Shown: positions 7,181 to 15,855, counted from the stretch's first letter. The stretch: 64,000 nt of DNA from Blautia_A aquisgranensis (GCF_040096615.1 NZ_JBBMEJ010000003.1:180286-244285), one strand, 5' to 3'. Notes: generated by a model from the sequence alone, not told the origin. Translations and numbers: made by a program.

Positions 7181-8659
7181 ATGAAAAGTAACAAGTTAAA
7201 ACGAGAGCCTAAATATATAGCCAAATTTAAGGCTTTTCCGTATCAGCAAGAAGCTGTAGATGCGGTGAAAGATTTAGAATATGCTGCGATTTTTCATGAG
7301 CAGGGATTGGGTAAAACTAAAATTGCCATTGATGTGCTTTTATATTGGCTGTCAAAGTGTTCGATGGATACTGCTTTAATTGTTACCAAAAAACAGCTGG
7401 TTGCAAACTGGGTTAACGAGTTTAAAGACCATACTTCGATAAAACCTGCAGTGTTAAATACAGATAAAAATAATAACTACCGAATTTTTTGTGGACCATA
7501 CAGAGTGGTGTTGACAAATTTTGAGACTCTAGAAACAGAAAAACAACAATTCGAATTGTATTTGAAAGTTAGAAATGTCGGGATAATTATTGATGAGTCT
7601 GCAAAATTGAAGAATCCTAATTCAAAATTAACAAAGACCTATTTTGAGTTGGCTCCGTTGTTTCAGCGAAGAATTATAATGACAGGTACACCTGTAGCCA
7701 ATAGACCATATGATATCTGGGCACAGATATATTTTTTGGACTTTGGAGAAAGTCTGGGGGCTGATTTTAACGAGTTTAAAAAGGAAACAGACCTTAGCAA
7801 TAAACTTAGTAGAAATACTGATTTACAGAAAGAGTTTGAAGATAATATTTCCCAGATTTTTAATAGGATAAGTTCTTTTACAGTTCGCGAAACAAAAAAT
7901 AGTGGAATCATTACACTGCCGGATAAAGTATATATACAGGAAGTTACAGAATTCAATCGTATGCAAGAGGAGTTGTACGAGCGGATAAGAACTGAATTAT
8001 ATGCTGAAGTGGTAAGAGATGGTGAAAGATATATTGATGATTCCTCTGCAATTGTCAAGCGTCTACTTCGCTTAATACAGGTTACATCAAATCCCAAATT
8101 GGTAGACGAGGAATGCGAAGCATCTGCAAAGGAGCCTTTGTTGGATGAACTTATTCAAAAAATATTGGCAAATGGTGAAAAATGTATTGTATGGAGTAAT
8201 TTTATTGAGAATATAGATTACTTCACTAAAAAGTATCAGGATTTAGGTACTGTAAAAATACATGGGAAAATGAATATGGATGCTAGAAATCGTTCTGTCC
8301 AAAAATTTCATGATGATGATATTCGTATTCTCTTTGCAACTCCAGCATCTGCAAAAGAAGGTCTGACACTAACAATGGCTAATCATGTTATTTTCTATGA
8401 TAGAGGTTTCAGCCTAGATGATTATTTGCAGGCACAGGATAGAATACACCGCATTTCACAGAAAAAAACATGCTATGTTCATAATATTATTATTAAGGAC
8501 AGTATAGATGAATGGGTTGACTTATTATTGAAAGCTAAGCAAAATGCAGCGGCATTATCACAGGGAGATATCAGCTTAGGAGATTATCAAGGCGTGGCTG
8601 ATTATAGTTTTGGAGATATTGTAAAAAGCATTTTGGAATTTGAAGAAGTAGATGAATAA
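7181..8659 (+). CDS. SNF2-family DEAD/DEAH-like helicase/translocase
   Basis: A compact 492-residue superfamily 2 ATPase. Residues 19-52 carry the Q-like motif (FPYQQEAVDAV) and Walker A (EQGLGKTK, 40-47). Motif II is IIDESAKLKN, motif III is MTGTPVANRP, and the second RecA lobe shows VWSNFIENIDYF, FATPASAKEGLTL and the SNF2 motif VI QAQDRIHRISQKK. Such proteins translocate on duplex DNA and remodel bound proteins. It is close to the minimal SNF2 core, without the large insertions of chromatin remodellers. It begins two bases after the nuclease-like gene, consistent with a joint complex. Confidence 0.88.
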   Translation: MKSNKLKREPKYIAKFKAFPYQQEAVDAVKDLEYAAIFHEQGLGKTKIAIDVLLYWLSKCSMDTALIVTKKQLVANWVNEFKDHTSIKPAVLNTDKNNNYRIFCGPYRVVLTNFETLETEKQQFELYLKVRNVGIIIDESAKLKNPNSKLTKTYFELAPLFQRRIIMTGTPVANRPYDIWAQIYFLDFGESLGADFNEFKKETDLSNKLSRNTDLQKEFEDNISQIFNRISSFTVRETKNSGIITLPDKVYIQEVTEFNRMQEELYERIRTELYAEVVRDGERYIDDSSAIVKRLLRLIQVTSNPKLVDEECEASAKEPLLDELIQKILANGEKCIVWSNFIENIDYFTKKYQDLGTVKIHGKMNMDARNRSVQKFHDDDIRILFATPASAKEGLTLTMANHVIFYDRGFSLDDYLQAQDRIHRISQKKTCYVHNIIIKDSIDEWVDLLLKAKQNAAALSQGDISLGDYQGVADYSFGDIVKSILEFEEVDE

Positions 8660-8668
8660 GGTGGCAGT

Positions 8669-9673
8669 ATGGGAATAAGAGTTATTGGACAGAAAAAGTT
8701 TGAAGTTACCGAAACAGAATTATTACAACAAGATTTATTGTTTTACATTGATAATCCTAGAGTATATTCGGTATTGCATGAAAATGGACACGATAATCCG
8801 ACTCAGACAGAAATTGAAGAGATAATGTGTTCACTGGACCATGTTAAGAGTTTGAAGTCACAAATCATGCAAAATGGTGGCCTTATTGAGCCGCTGATAG
8901 TGGTCAAACGAAAAGATAGATATGTTGTGTTGGAGGGAAATAGCCGCCTGGCAGCATACAGAATTTTAGCAAAAAATGACCCACTTAAATGGTCTAGAGT
9001 CTTGGTGCAGATATTACCAGAGGATATTTCTGACTCAGATATATTTACACTTCTCGGTACATTCCATTTAAATCCTAAAAAGGATTGGAGTAAATTTGAA
9101 CAAGCCGCCTATATTTATAGACAAAAGAAGGAATTGGGATGTTCGGATTCCGCCTTGGGAAAACAAGTGGGTATTTCAGCGATAACTGTAAAAAAATACT
9201 GTGAGATATATGGCTTGATGGTAGAGCATAATGATACTCATCAATCTCATTGGAATATGTATGAGCAGTATGTACAGAACAAAGGCATTAAACAATATCG
9301 AAACACTTATCCAGAGATGGATTCGTTTTTCGCAAAGCAGGTAAAGACAGGGGAAATTGTCAGAGCTCAGGACGTAAGAGATATACTGGGAAAAATTGCT
9401 TCTGATGAGGGTAAAAGTTCAACGCATATAATGCAGGATTATATTAAAGGTGATATCGACTTAGAAGAGGCCCATGCACGTTTTGAGGCCACCGGAAGAA
9501 GCGGTGACAACTATGAAAAAGTAAAAAAATTTCAGAGATTAATTTCAGAAAAAGATTTTTGCGATGAGTTAAAAAAAGAGGCTGTTGGCAATAGTAAAGA
9601 CATATTATTTTCATTGAGAAAAATTAATACAGCAGTAACTCAGTTAATGAAAGAAATTGATAAGAAAAAATAG
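8669..9673 (+). CDS. ParB/Srx-fold protein with helix-turn-helix (second paralogue)
   Basis: A 334-residue homologue in layout of the protein at 5780. DNPRVYSVL is followed by LKSQIMQNGGLIEPLIVV and the nucleotide box RYVVLEGNSRLAAYRIL. A clear helix-turn-helix follows (SALGKQVGISAITVKKYC), preceded by KKDWSKFEQAAYIY as in KorB-type ParB proteins. The C-terminus is rich in Lys and Glu and probably helical. It lies nine bases after the SNF2 gene. Two distinct ParB-like proteins in one cluster suggests a heteromeric DNA clamp or a pair of specificity subunits; this is inference. Confidence 0.77.
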   Translation: MGIRVIGQKKFEVTETELLQQDLLFYIDNPRVYSVLHENGHDNPTQTEIEEIMCSLDHVKSLKSQIMQNGGLIEPLIVVKRKDRYVVLEGNSRLAAYRILAKNDPLKWSRVLVQILPEDISDSDIFTLLGTFHLNPKKDWSKFEQAAYIYRQKKELGCSDSALGKQVGISAITVKKYCEIYGLMVEHNDTHQSHWNMYEQYVQNKGIKQYRNTYPEMDSFFAKQVKTGEIVRAQDVRDILGKIASDEGKSSTHIMQDYIKGDIDLEEAHARFEATGRSGDNYEKVKKFQRLISEKDFCDELKKEAVGNSKDILFSLRKINTAVTQLMKEIDKKK

Positions 9674-9688
9674 TAGAGAAGTCAGGGA

Positions 9689-9754
9689 TCGACAAATCAA
9701 AAGAAAATGGTTATAATGAAACCGTTCTGATGATAGCGCTCCAGGACGGTTTCA
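9689..9754 (+). promoter_or_regulatory. internal promoter with palindromic operator before the radical SAM gene
   Basis: TCGACA (9689-9694) and TATAAT (9712-9717) are 17 bases apart. An inverted repeat, TGAAACCGTTCTG at 9717-9729 with the complementary arm at 9742-9754 (one mismatch), starts at the last base of the -10 box and covers the expected start site. It may be an operator, or a hairpin at the 5' end of the transcript. Confidence 0.75.
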
Positions 9755-9774
9755 CTATGCGTAGGAGTTTAATC

Positions 9775-11793
9775 GTGGAAGATATATTGTTAATTGAACC
9801 GGCATACAAAAATAAATACCCACCAATCGGGCTAATGAAAATTGCGTATTTTCATCGTTATATCATGCACGATTATGTAAGATTCGCAAAGGGAAGATTA
9901 CCGGAGGGACTAGAAAATAAAAAATGGGATAGAGTATATGTAACTACTCTTTTTACCTTCGAGTGGGAAAATACAAAAAAAGCATTACAATATGCGCTGT
10001 CTGTAGTAAAACCAGGCGGAAAGGTTTTTACGGGAGGTATCCTGGCAACACTGCAGCCGGAGTGGATTGCAAGGGAATTTCCTACTGTAATAAATAATAC
10101 CGGACTTCTTAATCACGAAGGTACCCTTGGATTAAAAGGGGAGGAGTGTATCGACACACTTCCTTTGGATTACGGGATATTGGACGATATAAAGGATGAG
10201 TATAAATATCCTGCGGAGGATGCATACTTTACATATATGACTAGGGGCTGTGGTATGAACTGTACTTTTTGTGCGGTTAAAACATTGGAACCTACATATG
10301 AGCCATATGTATCTATTTCAGATAGTATTAAGAGAATTGATAAAGAGTTTGGACCAAAACGAGACCTTTTGTTGATGGATAATAATGTTTTGAGATCTCC
10401 CAAATTTGATCAAATAATTGATGAGATAAAAGCATTAGGATTTGAAAAAGGTGCAACATTTGTAAATCCGAAAACAGGAAAAACTGTTGTAAGACATGTT
10501 GATTTCAACCAGGGGTTAGATGCATTTTTACTTAATGAGCATAAAGCACAAAGGTTAGGAGAATTAGCAATAAAACCAGCACGTATCGCCTTTGATCATA
10601 TTGAAGATGAAGATGTATATGTGCGCGCGATTACATTGTGTGCAAGGGCAGGGATTGATCATATGTCCAATTACCTTTTATACAATGGAGAGGATTTCAC
10701 TGGTAAAGGGCACTCTTATCATGCGGATACACCAGAGGACTTATTCTATCGCATGCACCTGACTATGGAGCTTGGCGAAAATTTAACCGAGGAGCTGGGA
10801 AGAAAAATTGCTATTTTTTCGTTCCCTATGAGATATATTCCGCTAGATAATGATCAAAGAGGATTTATTGGTGCTAATTGGAATGCAAAATATCTTCGAG
10901 CTCTACAGTGCATGTTGATACCAACACAGGGAAAAGGTATCCAGGGAAGATCCTTCTTTGAGGCAGATTTTGGTAAGACAGCCGAAGACTTCGTGATGTA
11001 TCTTGCAATGCCTGAAAGATTGTTAAATAAACGTGGTCATTTTGTAGAAAGAAAAGATGAGCCGAAATTTGAAAGAGAGATTCGGTATACACAGTGGTCT
11101 GAAAATAGACATCTTATCGACACCTGGATGAAGTATTATTCGATGTTCGAGAAGGATACAGTTCTGGAATATATTGGGTGTAATAGATTTAGCGTGGAAA
11201 CGTTAGACAAAATTGAAAATGAAGAACTGAAAAAATTGTATTTTCTTTATCTTACGCCAAGTGCAACAATTCGAGTATTCTCGGATTGCACGGAGGATAC
11301 AAAAAGAATAATTAGCACATTTATTTCAGAGGAACTCCCGTTTATGTATTCTCGTATCGTTGAAACGATACTGAGTTCGAAACCGGGATACAAAGTAATC
11401 GCCGGTATACTTGAAAATTTTGGGGAAAAAGTATGTACAGATTTGTTGAAAAAAATCGATCTGTTCAGCGGGCATGATAATGATAAATTAACGATGCTAA
11501 TAAAGGCAAACAAATCCAAACGCTTAGTTGATTTTGATTTCGCATTATTACAGTTCATTCCATATTTTCACGTGAGTAATTTGCTTTCAAAACAAGAGGA
11601 GCAGATTATTATGAACAGCGCATACGAATTAAAAGAGGCGCCAATAAGAAAAATTCTATTATTACATTTGGATGAATTGAAAGATGTATTAATAAAGACA
11701 AATGGCGCTCAGCCTGGTGATACACAAATAATTTCTGTAATAGAAGAACAGATTAAAGAACTGTATCATCAGATAAGCATATTTGAATTATAG
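9775..11793 (+). CDS. B12-binding-like radical SAM protein
   Basis: A radical S-adenosylmethionine enzyme of 672 residues from a GTG at 9775, chosen because TAGGAG lies seven bases before it; upstream in-frame ATGs at 9730 and 9757 lack good sites. The N-terminus (DILLIEPAYKNKYPPIGLMK) matches the cobalamin-binding-type domain of class B enzymes. The [4Fe-4S] motif CGMNCTFC gives cysteines 159, 163 and 166. A TIM-barrel-like section follows (LLLMDNNVL, HVDFNQGLDAF, IAFDHIEDEDVY), then about 250 helical residues with no recognised domain. The chemistry could be methylation or another radical modification; the substrate is unknown. It has its own promoter inside the cluster. Confidence 0.82.
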   Translation: MEDILLIEPAYKNKYPPIGLMKIAYFHRYIMHDYVRFAKGRLPEGLENKKWDRVYVTTLFTFEWENTKKALQYALSVVKPGGKVFTGGILATLQPEWIAREFPTVINNTGLLNHEGTLGLKGEECIDTLPLDYGILDDIKDEYKYPAEDAYFTYMTRGCGMNCTFCAVKTLEPTYEPYVSISDSIKRIDKEFGPKRDLLLMDNNVLRSPKFDQIIDEIKALGFEKGATFVNPKTGKTVVRHVDFNQGLDAFLLNEHKAQRLGELAIKPARIAFDHIEDEDVYVRAITLCARAGIDHMSNYLLYNGEDFTGKGHSYHADTPEDLFYRMHLTMELGENLTEELGRKIAIFSFPMRYIPLDNDQRGFIGANWNAKYLRALQCMLIPTQGKGIQGRSFFEADFGKTAEDFVMYLAMPERLLNKRGHFVERKDEPKFEREIRYTQWSENRHLIDTWMKYYSMFEKDTVLEYIGCNRFSVETLDKIENEELKKLYFLYLTPSATIRVFSDCTEDTKRIISTFISEELPFMYSRIVETILSSKPGYKVIAGILENFGEKVCTDLLKKIDLFSGHDNDKLTMLIKANKSKRLVDFDFALLQFIPYFHVSNLLSKQEEQIIMNSAYELKEAPIRKILLLHLDELKDVLIKTNGAQPGDTQIISVIEEQIKELYHQISIFEL

Positions 11794-11804
11794 GAGACAG
11801 AATA

Positions 11805-13253
11805 GTGGAGCATCAGTTATTAATTGGAAAGTTCACACTAGAGTCCCTTACAAGCGGATTGTATGTATCTCCGTTGGACTTATATAGGGAGTATGTACAA
11901 AACGCAGCCGATTCAATTGACGAGGCTCTTGAGCAGGGGATTCTAAAGAAAGGAGAAGAAAAGATCTCAATTACGGTTTCGGAATCTGAAAGGATAATAA
12001 AGATTTCAGATAATGGAACTGGCGTTGGAGCAAATGATATTTACTCAAATCTTATAGATATAGGAAATTCCAAGAAAAGACATTCTAATAGTCGAGGCTT
12101 TAGGGGAATTGGAAGATTATCAGGATTAGGATATTGTCAGAAGTTGAAATTTGTGACATCTATCCATGGAGAAGAAAAGGCATCCTGTATTACATATGAT
12201 GCTGAAGAATTAAAGTATTTACTCTCTCCACAAGTGGACAGTCGTGATTCGATTGATCAAGTTTTATCAAGTGTTCTCACAATTGAAGAAATACCCGAGC
12301 GTATTAATGAGCATTACTTTTCAGTTGAGCTTTACGGAGTAGTCCCAGAAAGTGATTTGCTGAATGATTCCGAGGTGGTCTCGTATTTACAACAGAATCT
12401 TCCGGTTCCGTTTTCTAGAGACTTTGTATGGGGCTCAATGATAAAACAAAAGTTGGCCCAGATGGAGGTTGAACTTGCGGAATATAATGTGGAGCTGAGA
12501 ACAGACCGTACGGTAATAGATATTTGCAAACCGTACAAGAATAAAATACTTGCTGATAGGATAAGAAAAATAAATGATTCTATATCAGATATTAACTTCG
12601 TGCCCTTTTATTCTGGCGAAAAAGTTACGGCTATGCTTTGGTATGCGGAGACAAACTTTTTAGGAACCGTTCTGGATAAAGATATAAAGGGAATTAGGAT
12701 CCGGCAAGGAAATATTCTTATTGGTGACGAGAATACATTAAGGAAATGTTATAAAGAGGAACGATTTAATAGCTGGATGGTTGGAGAGTTGCTTGTCTTT
12801 AATGAAGATATCATTCCGAATACAAGACGAGATGACTATGAAAAAAATAGTGCCTATAAAGAACTGCTTAGTCAGTTCACGGAATGGGCTAATGAAATGT
12901 CAAGGCAGATACGTCACCGATCTTACGAAAGAAGTTTAACTCAGAGCGATAAGAAATTTTTGGCTGATGAAAGTGTTACGGATGTAGATGGAGTGGACAT
13001 TTCTCTTGGGACAGAATTAGATTGTTATGATATGGATGATTCTGATTCGGTTGCCAATACAGATCTGCTCAGTAAGTTATCACTGCTTATGGATATGGGA
13101 AAAAAGAAAACAAAATATAATGTTTTGAATCTTAATAGTAAGTTTACAGTCGACCAGAAGCATACGCTAGAGCATGTTTTTGATGCATTGTATGCAAAAT
13201 ATACTAATGCCAAAGCTAATGATATTATCCAGACAATAATCGATTCGTTTTAA
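11805..13253 (+). CDS. GHKL (Hsp90-like) ATPase
   Basis: A 482-residue protein with an N-terminal Bergerat ATP-binding fold. It shows REYVQNAADS (E29 and N33, the Hsp90/MutL N-box), ISDNGTGVG (D69) and the lid segment RGFRGIGRLSGLG (97-109). The middle has no recognised domain; the C-terminus is acidic and then helical. The start is a GTG at 11805 with AGGAGA eight bases upstream, 11 bases after the radical SAM stop. GHKL ATPases recur in phage-defence loci (MORC, Hsp90-like and Zorya-like contexts). It is the last gene of the cluster, and an IS630-type element begins two bases after its stop. Confidence 0.82.
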   Translation: MEHQLLIGKFTLESLTSGLYVSPLDLYREYVQNAADSIDEALEQGILKKGEEKISITVSESERIIKISDNGTGVGANDIYSNLIDIGNSKKRHSNSRGFRGIGRLSGLGYCQKLKFVTSIHGEEKASCITYDAEELKYLLSPQVDSRDSIDQVLSSVLTIEEIPERINEHYFSVELYGVVPESDLLNDSEVVSYLQQNLPVPFSRDFVWGSMIKQKLAQMEVELAEYNVELRTDRTVIDICKPYKNKILADRIRKINDSISDINFVPFYSGEKVTAMLWYAETNFLGTVLDKDIKGIRIRQGNILIGDENTLRKCYKEERFNSWMVGELLVFNEDIIPNTRRDDYEKNSAYKELLSQFTEWANEMSRQIRHRSYERSLTQSDKKFLADESVTDVDGVDISLGTELDCYDMDDSDSVANTDLLSKLSLLMDMGKKKTKYNVLNLNSKFTVDQKHTLEHVFDALYAKYTNAKANDIIQTIIDSF

Positions 13254-13325
13254 TTCTATAGCGGTCCTCTTAAATAATGCAATCTCTTTACAGGGGTGAT
13301 AAAATATAGTGTAGGAGATGATCGT

Positions 13326-13763
13326 ATGCTACACAATGAAGCTAGAAAACTGGTATTGGAAGCCTGGGATAAAACTCACAATGCCAAGGAGATTGCAAAG
13401 TATTTTTCAGTAAATGAAAGTACCATATACCGCCTTGTAGAAGAACGCACACGCACTGGAAGTTATGAAACCAGAACGTATCTGAGAGGACGGAAACCAA
13501 TTCTTACAGAAAAGCAACACCAGGATATTCTGGAACTTGTACAAAAACAACCGGATATCACAATGAATGAGATTATCGAAATCCTTCATTTACCAGTAGG
13601 CAACGAAGCTGTCAGGCGTTTTTTGATAAAACAAGGTTATACTTATAAGAAAAAGTCTTTGTATGCAAAAGAACAGGAGCGTCCCCGATGTGCAGATAAA
13701 ACGCAAAACATGGATAGAAAATATAGCTGGTGCAAAACCAGAACATCAAATATATCTGGATGA
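13326..13763 (+). CDS. IS630 transposase, N-terminal part (orfA)
   Basis: This encodes the DNA-binding half: helix-turn-helix segments HNAKEIAKYFSVNESTIYRL and MNEIIEILHLPVGNEAVRRF, with an RGRKP linker. The ATG at 13326 has TAGGAGA upstream. The true coding sense leaves this frame at about 13686: after ERP the homologous protein continues in the +1 frame, and the remaining 24 or so residues are out-of-frame sequence. The shift site reads CGT CCC CGA, so a +1 slip at CCC-C gives a continuous transposase of about 310 residues. Confidence 0.75.
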   Translation: MLHNEARKLVLEAWDKTHNAKEIAKYFSVNESTIYRLVEERTRTGSYETRTYLRGRKPILTEKQHQDILELVQKQPDITMNEIIEILHLPVGNEAVRRFLIKQGYTYKKKSLYAKEQERPRCADKTQNMDRKYSWCKTRTSNISG

Positions 13764-14262
13764 AAGCGGCATTAATACAAATCTTACAAGACACTATGCA
13801 CATGCAGTACATGGGAAACGTGCCATTGACGCTACCCCAGTAAACACGCCTGCCGGAACAACCGTTTTGTCATCTATTCGTCTGAATGGCAGTCTGGTAT
13901 ATACTACATATCAAGGTGGGACAACTGCACAGAGATTTCGTGAATATATGAAAGAACAATTGATACTGAGCCTTGAAAAAGACGATGTTGTAATCATGGA
14001 TAATATGCGTTCTCATCATTCCAAAATAGTGACAGAGCTTTTGGACAAAGCTGGTATTTCCTATATATATTTACCTTTACCACCATACAGTCCAGATTTA
14101 AACCCTATTGAAAAAATGTGGTCAAAAATGAAATCCATTCTCAGAAAGAGAAAAATCCGTATTGCATCTGAACTACCTGAAGCTGTAAAAGCGGCCCTGG
14201 AATCTGTAAGCACAAATGATTGCAGAGGATGGTTTCGTGCATGTGGTATTTGCGTTAATTAA
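13663..14262 (+). CDS. IS630 transposase, catalytic part (orfB, frameshifted)
   Basis: This carries the DDE domain: YLDESG, VIMDNMRSHHS and SPDLNPIEKMWSKMK supply the Asp, Asp and Glu. It overlaps the first frame by about 100 bases and has no convincing ribosome binding site at its ATG at 13663, so it is probably made by a +1 frameshift at the CCCC run near 13684. Alternatively the run gained a C and the transposase is inactive; sequence alone cannot decide. Confidence 0.78.
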   Translation: MQKNRSVPDVQIKRKTWIENIAGAKPEHQIYLDESGINTNLTRHYAHAVHGKRAIDATPVNTPAGTTVLSSIRLNGSLVYTTYQGGTTAQRFREYMKEQLILSLEKDDVVIMDNMRSHHSKIVTELLDKAGISYIYLPLPPYSPDLNPIEKMWSKMKSILRKRKIRIASELPEAVKAALESVSTNDCRGWFRACGICVN

Positions 14263-14276
14263 GAGGGCTGCTATAG

Positions 14277-14494
14277 GTTCTCGGAGTTTTTGGATTCCGT
14301 AAGTCACAATGGTATTTACGGTACTTTGCATTCCTGTATTTTTGATTTTGGAAATACGTTCTTATTGCAGACATCAGATATAAAAGGAATAAATATAGAT
14401 ATACAAAACACCTAACGGAATTTATGGTAGGTGTTTTGTATATAGAATAAATTAAATAATCAATTATCTTAAAAGAAAAAATAGACAAAACATA
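14277..14494. other. non-coding stretch with perfect palindrome at 14401-14441
   Basis: No gene is visible between the IS and the ATPase promoter. ATACAAAACACCTA (14401-14414) pairs perfectly with TAGGTGTTTTGTAT (14428-14441) around a 13-base loop. It lacks a long T-run but could act as a bidirectional terminator for the cluster that the IS interrupted. Confidence 0.6.
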
Positions 14495-14510
14495 CTAAAA
14501 TATCTTTTAG
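14495..14510. promoter_or_regulatory. palindromic motif upstream of the COG1373 promoter
   Basis: CTAAAATATCTTTTAG is a near-palindrome (CTAAAA/TTTTAG around TATC). It sits directly upstream of the -35 box. A second copy, with C for T at position 2, lies at 14567-14582 between promoter and start codon, which suits a pair of operators. Confidence 0.5.
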
Positions 14511-14513
14511 CAA

Positions 14514-14542
14514 TTGAAAAATAGGTTTGCATGCGGTATACT
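14514..14542 (+). promoter_or_regulatory. promoter of the COG1373 ATPase gene
   Basis: TTGAAA (14514-14519) and TATACT (14537-14542) are separated by 17 bases. The -10 box overlaps the first bases of the left 42-bp inverted repeat. Confidence 0.7.
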
Positions 14543-14582
14543 AAAAGAAAAATAGGGCATAATATACCAAAATATCTTTTAG
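14541..14582. repeat. 42-bp inverted repeat, left copy
   Basis: This 42-base segment begins CTAAAAG and ends CTTTTAG. It matches the reverse complement of 15856-15897 at 35 of 42 positions, including GGGCATAATAT in the centre. The two copies bracket the COG1373 ATPase gene exactly. They could be ends of a small mobile cassette or symmetrical protein-binding sites. Confidence 0.75.
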
Positions 14583-14592
14583 AGGTGCTTAG

Positions 14593-15852
14593 ATGAATAT
14601 CGAAATAAAGAGAGATTATTATTTAGAACAACTCATTAGTCGCATGGATAATGGTTTAATAAAAGTTGTTACAGGAATTCGCAGATGTGGAAAGTCATAT
14701 CTTTTGCGTACGCTATTTAAGAAATATTTGCTTGAACAAGGTGTTTCAGAGGATCACATCATTGAAATGGCATTCGACCTATATGATAACATTGAATTTA
14801 GAGACCCAAAAGTGTTTTATCTTTGGGTGAAAGAACAACTAAAAGATGGGGAGAAATACTTTATTTTGCTGGATGAAGTTCAGATGTTAGATGAGTTTGT
14901 GAGCGTGTTGAATGGACTTGCGGATAAAAAGAACTGTGATGTATTCGTAACAGGAAGTAATGCCAAGTTCTTGTCCAGGGATATAGCTACGGAATTTGGC
15001 GGACGTGGTGATGAAATACACATGTACCCATTAAGCTTTTCCGAGTTTATGAGTGTATATGATGGGCATTATTATGATGGTTGGAATGAATATATTACCT
15101 ATGGTGGCATTCCAATTGTTGTTCTGGCAGATACTGATGAGCAGAAGATGGCACTATTAGATAATTTGTTTAAAGAAACATACATTCGTGACATTGCCTC
15201 TAGAAACAAGGTCAGAAATGTAGGAGAGATGGAAACGCTTCTCAACATTCTTTCGTCAGCTATAGGATCATTAACAAATCCGAATAAGCTGCAAAAGACT
15301 TTCAAAAGCGTGAACCAGTCAAAGATTACTGCTACAACAATTACAAAGTATATAGAATATCTTGAAGATTCCTTCCTGATTGAAGAAGCGAAAAGGTTTG
15401 ATATTAAGGGGAAATCATATATAGGAACACCTATGAAATATTATTTTATGGATATGGGGCTTCGCAATGCCAGGCTTAACTTTAGGCAGATGGAAGTAAC
15501 CCATTCTATGGAAAATGTGATATATAATGAACTTCGAAAAAGAGGTTACAGGGTTGATGTAGGAAATATAATGATTGTTGAACCCGGCAAAAATGGAAAA
15601 CCTGTGAAGAAGCAATTAGAAGTGGATTTCATTTGCAGCAAAGGATCAAAGAAGTATTATATTCAGTCTGCATATTCATTAGAAACGGAAGAAAAAATGG
15701 CTCAAGAAATCAGACCGTTTACCAAAATCAATGATTCATTCAAAAAGATTGTCATTACATCAAATACACCGAAACCATTTTATAATGACGATGGAATTTT
15801 GATGATGAGTGTATTTGACTTTTTACTAAAGCAAGAGTCATTGGAACTTTAA
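14593..15852 (+). CDS. COG1373-family ATPase (AAA_14 / DUF4143)
   Basis: A 419-residue protein with an N-terminal AAA-type ATPase domain: Walker A GIRRCGKS (about residues 30-37), Walker B FILLDEVQML and sensor segment VFVTGSNAKFLS. A C-terminal DUF4143 domain contains a PD-(D/E)XK-like core (LEVDFICSKGSKKYYIQ). The ribosome binding site is AGAGGTG at 14581. Such proteins are abundant in gut Firmicutes and Bacteroidota; the role is unsettled, with defence or toxin-like functions suggested by their spread. A diverged relative lies at 30817 on the other strand. Confidence 0.85.
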   Translation: MNIEIKRDYYLEQLISRMDNGLIKVVTGIRRCGKSYLLRTLFKKYLLEQGVSEDHIIEMAFDLYDNIEFRDPKVFYLWVKEQLKDGEKYFILLDEVQMLDEFVSVLNGLADKKNCDVFVTGSNAKFLSRDIATEFGGRGDEIHMYPLSFSEFMSVYDGHYYDGWNEYITYGGIPIVVLADTDEQKMALLDNLFKETYIRDIASRNKVRNVGEMETLLNILSSAIGSLTNPNKLQKTFKSVNQSKITATTITKYIEYLEDSFLIEEAKRFDIKGKSYIGTPMKYYFMDMGLRNARLNFRQMEVTHSMENVIYNELRKRGYRVDVGNIMIVEPGKNGKPVKKQLEVDFICSKGSKKYYIQSAYSLETEEKMAQEIRPFTKINDSFKKIVITSNTPKPFYNDDGILMMSVFDFLLKQESLEL

Positions 15853-15855
15853 TTT

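Larger units (their letters stand above)
13256..14276 (+). mobile_element. IS630-family insertion sequence
   Basis: The element is about 1.02 kb. The terminal inverted repeats match at 16 of 18 positions: CTATAGCGGTCCTCTTAA at 13256 against the reverse complement of TTAAGAGGGCTGCTATAG ending at 14276. TA dinucleotides sit at both edges, as expected for the TA target of IS630/Tc1 elements. It encodes a transposase split over two frames. It landed directly behind the GHKL ATPase stop codon and so may have displaced that operon's terminator. Confidence 0.85.
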
